DNA of 9,262 nt from Spirochaetaceae bacterium (GTDB lineage Bacteria; Spirochaetota; Spirochaetia; B11-G9). Positions within the stretch are counted from its first letter, which is position 1; the number at the start of each line of letters is the position of its first letter. The notes beneath the pieces were generated by a model. That model saw only the letters and a list, made by a program, of their open reading frames with translations, was not told where the DNA came from and did not search any database. The translations under genes and the position numbers were made by a program. Positions 1 through 6,643 of this stretch are shown here, piece after piece. The stretch is taken from the NCBI GenBank assembly GCA_030633365.1, contig DAOVSY010000097.1, positions 1 through 9,262 on the forward strand. Reading direction: 5' to 3'.

Positions 1-6
1 ACTAAT

Positions 7-37
7 AATGGGACCCCTACACTTCGTGTAGCCCATT
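7..37. terminator. Bulged hairpin, possible terminator for a plus-strand gene left of the window
   Basis: AATGGG (7-12) pairs with CCCATT (32-37), and CTACAC (17-22) pairs with GTGTAG (26-31) around a TTC loop. ACCC (13-16) is an asymmetric bulge. On the plus strand the stem runs into TTTTATCTTT, which fits weak rho-independent termination of a gene ending before position 1. On the minus strand no U-tract follows, so it would not be a good terminator for the shell operon and could instead stabilise its mRNA or be part of a repeat. The upstream gene is not visible, so the role is uncertain. Confidence 0.4.
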
Positions 38-50
38 TTATCTTTCATAA

Positions 51-64
51 CGCGATAAATCGCG
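51..64. repeat. Palindrome CGCGAT-AA-ATCGCG downstream of the BMC genes
   Basis: Two perfect 6-base arms are separated by AA, giving a GC-rich palindrome in a very AT-rich spacer. It lies 35 bases past the stop of the tandem-domain shell gene and 14 bases from the bulged hairpin at the left edge. It has no T-tract on either side, so it is not a standard terminator. It could be a REP-like extragenic palindrome or a protein site. Whether it recurs elsewhere in the genome cannot be seen here. Confidence 0.45.
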
Positions 65-98
65 AATCTACATATAATTATCTATTAAACAATTCTGA

Positions 99-722
99 TT
101 AAAAAGTTCGTCCAGTAATCTCTTCAAGTTTTGATTCTACTGTTTCTTTGGCTACCAGTACCTCAGATTCTTCCCCTGCAATATAAATTCTTCCAAATTT
201 TCCATATCCGGTAACATTAATAATATTAATGTTTGCAGCTTTTTCAGCTTCATTTGCAGCATAGAAAGCATAACCTGCGGGTTCCAGTTCCAATACAAAC
301 AAAGTATCGCCCCGTAGAACCATATTTCCAAATCTAACCTTATTTATTAACTGAGCATGATAATCGCTTATATTTTTTATAAGCTGACTTGTCATAATTT
401 TTGGTTTCATCCGATCAGCTTCTGTCAGATCCAGTTCTTTCAAAATAGCTTCACCTGCCTGACGAGTGTCTCCCTGATCATCGGAATGAACTTCAAGCAA
501 ACCAAAAGACCTCTCTACAATCTGAATACCCGGAACAACACCAGTAGATTTAAGAGCTATATCGGTAAGACGATTTATTTCTATACCAGGAGCTATTTCG
601 ACTATTGCACAGGATTGACCACCTACAGGAAAATATCCTCTGGAGATAGTACACATATAGGACGCCATCTGAAGTTGAAGAGAGTCAATATAATTAAACG
701 TTCTTAGATCTATTTCACTCAT
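99..722 (-). CDS. Tandem-domain BMC shell protein (BMC-T, single-layer trimer type)
   Basis: This 207-residue protein contains two BMC folds in tandem, roughly residues 5-97 and 106-203. Such proteins form trimeric pseudohexamers in the facets of a microcompartment shell, often with a gated or larger pore. The blocks VEIAPGIEIN (41-50), LTDIALK (52-58), IVERSFGLLE (68-77), PKIMTSQLI (107-115) and VLELEPAGYA..AANEAEKAA (143-163) match the BMC-T group found with sugar-type (fucose/rhamnose, planctomycete-like) BMC loci better than they match PduB or EutL. I see no obvious Fe-S cysteine motif; Cys24 and Cys38 are the only cysteines. The ATG at 722-720 overlaps the upstream TAA by one base (TAATG), and GGAG lies just before it inside the previous gene, so the two shell proteins are translationally coupled. 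The exact BMC class cannot be fixed without the cargo genes. Confidence 0.92.
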   Translation of the reverse strand: MSEIDLRTFNYIDSLQLQMASYMCTISRGYFPVGGQSCAIVEIAPGIEINRLTDIALKSTGVVPGIQIVERSFGLLEVHSDDQGDTRQAGEAILKELDLTEADRMKPKIMTSQLIKNISDYHAQLINKVRFGNMVLRGDTLFVLELEPAGYAFYAANEAEKAANINIINVTGYGKFGRIYIAGEESEVLVAKETVESKLEEITGRTF

Positions 723-1021
723 TATTCCACTCCGGAGTTATCTAAAGGCAATCCAGCATCAACTGAAGCATCCGGTCTTGGAATAAGATGAACAGAAACT
801 ACTTCACCTACTCTTTCTGCAGCCTTACTTCCAGCATCCAATGCAGCTCTTACAGCGGCTACATCGCCTCTGATAATAGCTGTTACATAACCTCCACCTG
901 TTTCCTCGTGTCCTTTTAAATCCACCTTAGCGGCCTTAACCATAGCATCTGCTGCTTCAACCATTGCAGCAAAACCACGTGTTTCTATCATACCTAGGGC
1001 ACTTCCTTGTTTATCTGCCAT
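722..1021 (-). CDS. Single-domain BMC-H hexameric shell protein (PduA/EutM/CcmK-like)
   Basis: This 99-residue protein is the normal length for a BMC-H tile, which assembles as a hexamer with a central metabolite pore and builds most of the shell facet. [22 protein letters not shown] spans residues 10-31 and [26 protein letters not shown] spans 39-64, the canonical conserved segments. The pore loop is the small, flexible GGG at 42-44. [10 protein letters not shown] ends the fold near residue 83, followed by a short Asp/Gly-rich tail. The ATG is preceded by a perfect AGGAGG (1026-1031) four bases away. It is the first gene after a consensus promoter, which suits the most abundant shell component. 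It is co-transcribed with the tandem-domain shell gene, and a DeoR-type repressor is encoded divergently upstream. Confidence 0.96.
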   Translation of the reverse strand: MADKQGSALGMIETRGFAAMVEAADAMVKAAKVDLKGHEETGGGYVTAIIRGDVAAVRAALDAGSKAAERVGEVVSVHLIPRPDASVDAGLPLDNSGVE

Positions 1022-1045
1022 ATATCCTCCTATAGGTTAACCAAA

Positions 1046-1065
1046 AATGTTATAATTTTAACATT
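1046..1065. promoter_or_regulatory. DeoR-type operator 1 (AATGTTA-N6-TAACATT)
   Basis: This perfect 7-base-arm palindrome has the core TGTTA-N6-TAACA (1048-1063). It lies directly downstream of the predicted shell-operon start point (near 1067), a position where a bound repressor would block transcription. The classical E. coli DeoR operator is TGTTAGAATTCTAACA, the same TGTTA-N6-TAACA framework. A second copy of the core lies 99 bp away centre to centre in front of the regulator gene. Binding by the adjacent DeoR-family protein is inferred. Confidence 0.75.
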
Positions 1066-1073
1066 ATTAATAA

Positions 1074-1101
1074 ATTATACCCTTAAGAGAAGAGTTGTCA
1101 A
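1074..1101 (-). promoter_or_regulatory. Sigma-70 type promoter of the BMC shell operon
   Basis: Read on the minus strand, TTGACA (1101-1096) is followed after 16 bases by TATAAT (1079-1074). Both hexamers are perfect consensus. The expected start is near 1067, giving a leader of about 46 bases to the BMC-H ATG. Operator 1 occupies the first 20 or so transcribed bases, so this strong promoter is probably held off by the neighbouring repressor until an inducer is present. Confidence 0.8.
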
Positions 1102-1126
1102 GAGAAAAAATACTTTTATTAGTTCC

Positions 1127-1155
1127 TTGTAAATTTGATTAAGCTGTGTTAATTT
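1127..1155 (+). promoter_or_regulatory. Candidate promoter of the DeoR-family gene
   Basis: TTGTAA (1127-1132), a 17-base spacer and TAATTT (1150-1155) form a weak match. A second possibility is TTGATT (1135-1140) with TAACAC (1158-1163). Either -10 box falls inside operator 2, which would give autorepression. Both matches are weak, so the exact promoter is uncertain. Confidence 0.3.
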
Positions 1156-1163
1156 TTTAACAC
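1146..1163. promoter_or_regulatory. DeoR-type operator 2 (GTGTTAA-N4-TTAACAC)
   Basis: This perfect palindrome has 7-base arms and a TTTT centre. Written as TGTTA-N6-TAACA (1147-1162) it has the same core as operator 1 and as the known E. coli DeoR operator. It overlaps the likely promoter of the regulator gene and ends 44 bases before the chosen start codon. Its probable roles are autoregulation and, with operator 1 at 99 bp, cooperative binding or a repression loop of the kind known for oligomeric DeoR. Confidence 0.75.
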
Positions 1164-1207
1164 TGTTACCCTAATTTTTAATGGGTTTAAAAAGAGGTTG
1201 TAGGGAT

Positions 1208-1987
1208 ATGCTTTCCAGACAGGAAAAAAGGCTTAATAGAATAGTAAAAATGCTGCGTTTGGCTAACCCAACTACAGTAAACAAACTCTCTTCTGTAATG
1301 GATGTTTCACATATGACCATACGTAGAGATCTGGAAATGCTTAAAGATCGTAATTTGGTTGATATTTTCCATGGGGGAGTTATTCTTAAAGAGGATTCTA
1401 AACAGGAAAAACAACACCCTTACTCTCTGTCCTATGCAAATAAACAGATGAATCAGGAAAAAAAGCATATTGCTATAAAAGCTTCTGCTTTTATAATGAG
1501 TGAAGAAACTATTATCCTGGACACAGGTTCTACAATGGAATATTTTGCAAGAGCACTTCCGGATTGTTTTCATCTTACAGTTTTATGTTTTACCTTAAAC
1601 AGCCTTGTTCACGTTTCTAAAATGGAGAAGACAGATATCATCTTTCCTGGCGGATACTTCCACGAAAACACCCTTATGTTTGAAAGCAAAGAGGGGATAG
1701 AATTAATTAAAGCACATCCTGCAGATACTGCATTTATATCTGCCAGTGGTATTAGCCTGGAAGCTGGTGTGAGCTGTTCAAATGATTACGAGTTTACAAC
1801 TAAAACTGAAATGATAAAATCAGCAGATAAAAAGATTTTACTTGCAGATTCTTCAAAATTTAATAAGATAGAAAATACTTTATTTGCAGAATTAACTGAT
1901 TTTGATGTGATCATAAGTGACAAAGGTATTCCGGATGAATACAAAGACTACTGCATTACCCGGAAAATTAAACTTATTCTTGTATAA
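1208..1987 (+). CDS. DeoR-family transcriptional repressor, close to true DeoR
   Basis: With the ATG at 1208 the protein has 259 residues, typical for the family. An in-frame ATG at 1181 would add nine residues but has no ribosome site, whereas AGAGG (1193-1197) precedes 1208, and MLSRQEKRLNRIV is a normal DeoR beginning. The N-terminal helix-turn-helix is at about 22-41, with VSHMTIRRDLEML the signature. The C-terminal sugar-phosphate sensor domain shows LDTGST (104-109), FPGGYFH (146-152), DSSKF (214-218) and DFDVIISD (231-238). Several segments (LCFTLNS, GGYFH, FISASG, the IKL ending) resemble my recollection of E. coli DeoR, whose inducer is deoxyribose-5-phosphate. The protein probably represses the divergent shell operon and itself through the two TGTTA-N6-TAACA sites. 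The gene converges on the isomerase gene, with eight bases between the stops. Confidence 0.9.
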   Translation: MLSRQEKRLNRIVKMLRLANPTTVNKLSSVMDVSHMTIRRDLEMLKDRNLVDIFHGGVILKEDSKQEKQHPYSLSYANKQMNQEKKHIAIKASAFIMSEETIILDTGSTMEYFARALPDCFHLTVLCFTLNSLVHVSKMEKTDIIFPGGYFHENTLMFESKEGIELIKAHPADTAFISASGISLEAGVSCSNDYEFTTKTEMIKSADKKILLADSSKFNKIENTLFAELTDFDVIISDKGIPDEYKDYCITRKIKLILV

Positions 1988-1995
1988 AGGTACTA

Positions 1996-2964
1996 TTAAA
2001 TTCCGATAAAATCTCTTATTAACATAGAACTTTCAATTGCTTCACCTTTTTCAAGCAACTCTCCAAATTTACCCATACCAAAATCCACCATTTTATTATG
2101 AAGACCCTCGACCCAGCGAATACTCTCATTTATGGCTCCTTTGGCATCTTCCCTGTAAGGATATTGATCCATTGAATACCAACCATCAAATCCAAGCTTA
2201 TCAAGCCAATACAGTATTTCAAGATATTCAACCATATGAACACTTCCAACAATCATGTCATCATCCCAGGAACGGTAGTTGTCATTAAAATGCATATGAA
2301 ATAATTTGTCGTATCTGGATAGTAATGCAATGCTCTCGGCAACATTTTCGTATGCCATCAACGAATGCCCCACATCGACCGTAACCCCGACATTATCACA
2401 TTTTGTATCCAGAGCCATTAGAAGGGTATCTGCAGCCCTGGCAAGATAACTATGGGTTCGTGGTTCTTTCACCTTATATTCCAACGAGAGTTTTACTTCA
2501 GGTTTATATTTTGCACATTCAGTAATTCCATCCACAAAAAAATCTCTGGCTTCTGGGAAATTACCCTGAAAACAATAATCATAACCATCCTGTCCGGGCC
2601 ATAGATTAATTAGATTACCACCAAGCTCCACCACAGCATCCATCATCTCTTTTGTGACTGTTACCGCTTCTTTTCGTATTTCAGGGTTCCGGGATGTAAA
2701 CGCACCATTACCCCATTTTTTATCAGAAAAATGATCAGGAATAATTGATGCACATTCCAGATTAAAGTCCTGCATTATTGTTTTAACTTCCTGTACATTG
2801 CCAGTGGTTATGTCCCAGCTACCAACCAGTTCAATGCCAGTTACACTTTTTATTTCAGATGCCTGTCTAAACATCTCCACTTTTGCTGGCTGTTCTTTAT
2901 AACCTGTAGATAAAAAACGATCACAGGTATTACCTAAATTCCCCAATATTACTGCTAATTTCAT
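1996..2964 (-). CDS. TIM-barrel sugar isomerase, RhaI-type L-rhamnose isomerase-like
   Basis: This 322-residue cytosolic protein belongs to the xylose-isomerase-like TIM barrel (AP endonuclease 2) superfamily. It has the metal-binding pattern I recall for Pseudomonas stutzeri L-rhamnose isomerase. E162 (LEYK), D197 (TVDVGH), H225 (HMHFND) and D266 (MDQ) correspond to the structural metal site E219, D254, H281 and D327. H200 and the D234-D236 cluster correspond to the catalytic site H257, D289 and D291. The spacing E162-D197 (35) equals that of the enzyme. It is about 100 residues shorter than that enzyme, with roughly 57 fewer before the first ligand. It probably interconverts an aldose and a ketose, with L-rhamnose the best single guess; epimerase activity or another deoxysugar is possible. 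Its ATG overlaps the permease stop (ATGA), with AAGGAG upstream. It is the last gene of the transporter operon. Confidence 0.75.
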   Translation of the reverse strand: MKLAVILGNLGNTCDRFLSTGYKEQPAKVEMFRQASEIKSVTGIELVGSWDITTGNVQEVKTIMQDFNLECASIIPDHFSDKKWGNGAFTSRNPEIRKEAVTVTKEMMDAVVELGGNLINLWPGQDGYDYCFQGNFPEARDFFVDGITECAKYKPEVKLSLEYKVKEPRTHSYLARAADTLLMALDTKCDNVGVTVDVGHSLMAYENVAESIALLSRYDKLFHMHFNDNYRSWDDDMIVGSVHMVEYLEILYWLDKLGFDGWYSMDQYPYREDAKGAINESIRWVEGLHNKMVDFGMGKFGELLEKGEAIESSMLIRDFIGI

Positions 2965-4013
2965 AATATACTCCTTAATTCATTTTTACTGATTATTGCT
3001 TTTTCTTTTATTACAGGTTTCTTATTTTCACTAAAATAATTTAGCACCATAACAAGAATCAGCACACTTCCCCAAATAAGAGAAATATAATAACTGCTTA
3101 TATGTGGAAATCTATTAATACCCGTTTCAAGCATTCTTAATAGAATAATGGCAAGAACGACACCACTAATTCTACCTTTGCCTCCCATAGGATCGACTCC
3201 TCCCAGAACAACAATAAGAATAGTTTGTAGTGTATATACTGATCCATAATCAGCCCGGGCAGAATTATAATTTGCCAGCATTATCATTCCACCTAATGCA
3301 GCAGTAATACCGGACAGCATATAGGTCTTTATTAGCAAATTTGTTATTTTTAATCCGCTAAACTTTGCCGCAGTAGGACTGGTTCCAAGCATATATAACT
3401 TTGTCCCAAAAACAGTCTTAGATAAAAAAAACCATAAAATAATAGCGACAAATATAAAAATTAATAGCTGAACAGGTATTACTCCTCCTATTTTATTATT
3501 AATAGTCTGAGAATATGTTCGGGAAAATTTACTAACTGCATTCCCGTTTGTTAAAACCATACTTATTCCTGTAAATAATGCTCCGGATCCCATTGTTGCA
3601 AGTATTGGAGGAATATTTAATTTGCTAACAAGTAAACCATTAAAAAATCCAGAAAAAGCACCAATTATAATTGCCAGTATAAATACCAGTGGGATTGAAT
3701 AGGCAGGGAGTGTTCCTCCTTCACCTGTTAAAGACAACAGCAAAAAAGCCACAAATATTGATGTCATATTAGCTATTCCGACAACTGATAAATCGATTCC
3801 CCCAGTCAACATGCAGAGCATAACACCCAGTGACATTAATCCAAATTCAGGGAACTGTGATGCCATAGTTTGGAAATTAAGAAGACTATAAAATTTTCCA
3901 AAACGGGTTATTGCAATAAAAACCATCCAAATAACTATGAGAATAATTAATCTTTTAATATGAGGATCATTTATATAAAAGAATCTTGCCCTTTTATTAT
4001 TAAATAAAATCAC
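2961..4013 (-). CDS. RbsC-type sugar ABC transporter permease (second permease)
   Basis: This 350-residue inner-membrane protein of the BPD_transp_2 (RbsC/LsrC/LsrD) family has about eight to ten hydrophobic segments. Family motifs are GGIDLS (71-76), NIPPILATMG (133-142) and the cytoplasmic GGVDPMGGKG (271-280), which contacts the ATPase. ARADYGSVYTLQ just before that loop is typical of the rhamnose/AI-2 permease branch. It starts at GTG (4013), overlapping the upstream TGA as GTGA, with AAGGAG six bases before. It overlaps the isomerase gene by four bases. Two different permeases, rather than a homodimer, is the RhaPQ/LsrCD arrangement. Substrate remains inferred. Confidence 0.93.
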   Translation of the reverse strand: MILFNNKRARFFYINDPHIKRLIILIVIWMVFIAITRFGKFYSLLNFQTMASQFPEFGLMSLGVMLCMLTGGIDLSVVGIANMTSIFVAFLLLSLTGEGGTLPAYSIPLVFILAIIIGAFSGFFNGLLVSKLNIPPILATMGSGALFTGISMVLTNGNAVSKFSRTYSQTINNKIGGVIPVQLLIFIFVAIILWFFLSKTVFGTKLYMLGTSPTAAKFSGLKITNLLIKTYMLSGITAALGGMIMLANYNSARADYGSVYTLQTILIVVLGGVDPMGGKGRISGVVLAIILLRMLETGINRFPHISSYYISLIWGSVLILVMVLNYFSENKKPVIKEKAIISKNELRSIL

Positions 4014-5050
4014 ACTATTCTCCTTTTGATAATTTTTTTATGACTAATACGATTCATCTTTGTTGCCTGATATATACTTACACTCGTACCAACAATAATT
4101 AATGAACCAATAAAAACACTCCTAAAAGAGGTGGGAACACCAATAAGAATCAAAGAATTTTCAACAATTACAATAAGCAGGGTTCCAAGAATAGCACCAA
4201 ATAATGTTCCCCGGCCTCCTGTTAATAAAGTTCCTCCCAGAACAATACCCGCAATTATATTCAACTCCATACCCAACATATTTGTAGGATGAAACTGCTG
4301 CATCATACTTGTACGAATAATACCTGAAAGACTGGCAATCATACCCACAATTATATACATGATAAATTTAGTTCTTTTTACTCTGACACCAGCTCGAATT
4401 GCACTGGATTCACTTCCTCCAATACAATAGATTCCCCGACCAAACATCGTATAGCGAAGAACAAAGAATATTAAAGTCAGAACAAGTAAAAATGCCAGAA
4501 AAGAAACCGGCATCCGGCTTGTTAAACCCGAAACAGAGTTCCTGGCAATAAATAACGAGCTTTTACCATACTCAACCATACCATCTGGAATGGTTGTTAG
4601 CTGTTTTGAGTTTAAAGCTCCCTGCATAATTCCTTTAAAAACACTGGAAGAACCTAAAGTAACAATCAGAGCAGGTAAATTGAAAAACCCAATGAATAAT
4701 CCATTAAAAGCTCCAAGGATAGCTCCAATAAAAAGTGCAATCAAAATTGCTGCCCAAATACCACCGCTATAGTTGATCATTATTAAAAATTTGGTTGTAG
4801 AATAAGCACTAAGAGATGCCAAAGCTGGAAATGATACATCAATTCCTCCTGATATAAGGACCAGAAAGGCACCTATTGCAAAAAGCCCTGGTACAATCAA
4901 TGCAGAACTAATATCTACAAGATTATTAGGAGAAAAAAATTGACCGGATCTAATCTCAATCAATAAACATAACCCTAAAAGTACAATAAATACATATGGT
5001 TCATTTCGTCTTGATAAGCGTTTTAGCGTTATTTGCAATGATGTTTGCAT
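4010..5050 (-). CDS. RbsC-type sugar ABC transporter permease (first permease)
   Basis: This 346-residue inner-membrane permease is of the same family as the next gene but clearly diverged from it. GGIDVS (68-73), NLPALIVTLG (124-133) and GGTLLTGGRGT (272-282) are the conserved stretches; the last is the ATPase-contacting loop. A basic N-terminus (KRLSRRNE) and a basic C-terminal tail (RISHKKIIKRRIV) fit cytoplasmic ends. The ATG has AAGGAG seven bases upstream and lies 13 bases after the ATPase gene stop. It should pair with the other permease as a heterodimeric channel for the sugar delivered by the binding protein. Confidence 0.93.
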   Translation of the reverse strand: MQTSLQITLKRLSRRNEPYVFIVLLGLCLLIEIRSGQFFSPNNLVDISSALIVPGLFAIGAFLVLISGGIDVSFPALASLSAYSTTKFLIMINYSGGIWAAILIALFIGAILGAFNGLFIGFFNLPALIVTLGSSSVFKGIMQGALNSKQLTTIPDGMVEYGKSSLFIARNSVSGLTSRMPVSFLAFLLVLTLIFFVLRYTMFGRGIYCIGGSESSAIRAGVRVKRTKFIMYIIVGMIASLSGIIRTSMMQQFHPTNMLGMELNIIAGIVLGGTLLTGGRGTLFGAILGTLLIVIVENSLILIGVPTSFRSVFIGSLIIVGTSVSIYQATKMNRISHKKIIKRRIV

Positions 5051-5063
5051 TACTTACTCCTTT

Positions 5064-6548
5064 TTACATCATATAAGAAAGAATTGTATTTTCATCTGTA
5101 GTATCAGCATTTAAATCAGCTACAATTTCTCCCGATTTCATAACAAGTATTCGGGAACAATTTTCCAAAACTTCAGGCAAGTCATCTGATATAATAATTA
5201 CTCCCAGACCCTTTGCAGCAAGTTTATGCAGAATTTTATGAATATCGTGTTTTGAGCCAATATCAACACCAACTGTGGGGCCGTTGAGAATTAGTATATC
5301 AAGATTACATGCAAGCCATTTTGCCAAAACTATTCTTTGCTGGTTCCCACCGGATAGTGTTTGACATGCATTATTGGGATCCGGAGTAGCAATTGACAGC
5401 TCTTTGACCCACTTATCTATCTCATCTTTCTTTTTTTTGTTGTCAAAAATGCCAGCCTGAACAGTAAGTTTATCTATTTCAGATATTATTATATTGTCTG
5501 AAATACTCCGGGAAAGGAAAAGCCCCTCACTAAGACGATCCTCTGGAACATAACCTATTTTATGTTTTATTGCTGTTTGGATATTTTTTATTTCTACAGA
5601 TTTTCCTTTTATATAAATTTCTCCGGAATCCAGGGGTTTCATTCCAAAAATTGATAACGCCAGATCTGTTCTCCCGGAATCAAGAAGACCGGTAATTCCA
5701 AGAATTTCACCAGGCTTTAGGGTAAATGAGATATTTTGAAAATGATTATCCAGATTTAGATTTTTAGCTTCAAATACTGGATTGTCACTAAGATATTCAG
5801 GTATAAAATGTTTTTCTTCGAACTCTCGTCCAGTCATATAAAAACTGAATTTTTTAGAATCTAATTCTTTAGTTTCCCCGGATACTACCAGTGATCCGTT
5901 TCTAAGAATAGTAAAAAATTCCGATATTTCAAAAACCTCATTCAGCTTATGAGAAACAAAAAGAATAGCAATTCCCTGTTCTTTTAGTTTTAAAATAATA
6001 TCAAATAGTTGTTTAACTTCCAAACGGGTCAAAGCTGTTGTAGGTTCATCCATAATAATTAGCCTGGTATTGAACATCAATGCCCTGCTAATTGCTATCA
6101 TTTGTTTTTCCGCAACAGTAAGTGAGCCCACATCAGCATCAAGATCAATTGAGAAATTTATTTTGGAAAGGGACTCCTCGGCTATTTTACGCATTCTTTT
6201 CCAGTTAACAAAATGACGGCGATCAGCAAGCTCACTGTTTAAGGCTAAGTTTTCCATTACAGTCAGGTTGGGAAATACAGAAAAGTCCTGATAAATTACC
6301 TGTATACCATTTTTAATTGCTTCAATTGGTGATATTTTCCCATATTTTTTTCCAAGAATCTCTATATGGCCTTTGGAAGGAGAATAAACACCTGAAATTA
6401 TTTTAATCAGCGTAGATTTTCCACTTCCATTTTCTCCAGCTAAACAGTGAATTTCTCCTGGATTTAGCGAAAAAGATACACCTTTAAGAGCCTGCACTCC
6501 TACAAATGATTTATGAATATCGACGGTTTTGAGTAAACTATCCGCCAT
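5064..6548 (-). CDS. Double-NBD sugar ABC transporter ATPase (RbsA/RhaT/LsrA type)
   Basis: From the ATG at 6548 this is 494 residues, the usual length for fused two-domain sugar ATPases. A TTG in frame at 6560 would overlap the strong GGGAGGGA ribosome site, so 6548 is preferred. NBD1 has Walker A GENGSGKST (38-46), Q-loop YQD (86-88), a degenerate signature LTVAEKQM (143-150), Walker B LIIMDEPTTA (163-172) and an H-loop at H200. NBD2 has a degenerate Walker A GLLDSGRTDL (287-296), an intact LSGGNQQR (398-405) and an eroded Walker B, ILILNGPTVGVD (418-429), with Asn422 and Gly423 where Asp and Glu are usual. One composite ATP site (NBD1 Walker motifs with the NBD2 signature) is therefore canonical and the other is not. 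It energises import through the two downstream permeases. Confidence 0.95.
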   Translation of the reverse strand: MADSLLKTVDIHKSFVGVQALKGVSFSLNPGEIHCLAGENGSGKSTLIKIISGVYSPSKGHIEILGKKYGKISPIEAIKNGIQVIYQDFSVFPNLTVMENLALNSELADRRHFVNWKRMRKIAEESLSKINFSIDLDADVGSLTVAEKQMIAISRALMFNTRLIIMDEPTTALTRLEVKQLFDIILKLKEQGIAILFVSHKLNEVFEISEFFTILRNGSLVVSGETKELDSKKFSFYMTGREFEEKHFIPEYLSDNPVFEAKNLNLDNHFQNISFTLKPGEILGITGLLDSGRTDLALSIFGMKPLDSGEIYIKGKSVEIKNIQTAIKHKIGYVPEDRLSEGLFLSRSISDNIIISEIDKLTVQAGIFDNKKKKDEIDKWVKELSIATPDPNNACQTLSGGNQQRIVLAKWLACNLDILILNGPTVGVDIGSKHDIHKILHKLAAKGLGVIIISDDLPEVLENCSRILVMKSGEIVADLNADTTDENTILSYMM

Positions 6549-6589
6549 AATCCCTCCCAATTCTTTTAGAATATTGAAAAATGCATAAA

Positions 6590-6625
6590 TTTGCCCTGCA
6601 ACTCAAAGATGAACAGCAGGGCAAA
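6590..6625 (-). promoter_or_regulatory. Intercistronic hairpin after the binding-protein gene
   Basis: TTTGCCCTGC (6590-6599) and GCAGGGCAAA (6616-6625) form a perfect 10-bp stem with a 16-base loop. It lies in the 95-base gap between the binding-protein stop and the ATPase start. On the minus strand no long U-run follows, so it is more likely a partial attenuator or 3' stabiliser than a full terminator. Such hairpins after the binding-protein gene are common in ABC import operons and raise binding-protein mRNA over the membrane components. Confidence 0.7.
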
Positions 6626-6643
6626 AGATATTATAAGATTTGT

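Noticed and set aside
1031..1042. GGTTAACC palindrome close to the BMC-H ribosome site
   Set aside because: Only eight bases, without the TGTTA-N6-TAACA arrangement, and short enough to be chance in AT-rich DNA.
1181..1207. Upstream ATG start for the DeoR-family gene
   Set aside because: There is no ribosome site before it, and the extra nine residues are not part of the family; the ATG at 1208 has AGAGG upstream and gives a standard N-terminus.
1961..2006. Possible bidirectional terminator between the converging regulator and isomerase genes (CGGAA ... TTCCG)
   Set aside because: Only a five-base match with imperfect extension and a long loop, and no T-tract. The eight-base gap itself holds no hairpin.
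1996..2060. C-terminal tail of the isomerase considered as a BMC encapsulation peptide
   Set aside because: The last 20 or so residues could form an amphipathic helix, but no flexible linker separates them from the domain, so they look like part of the fold.
6549..6560. TTG start for the ATPase gene
   Set aside because: The TTG lies at the edge of the GGGAGGGA ribosome site that serves the ATG at 6548.
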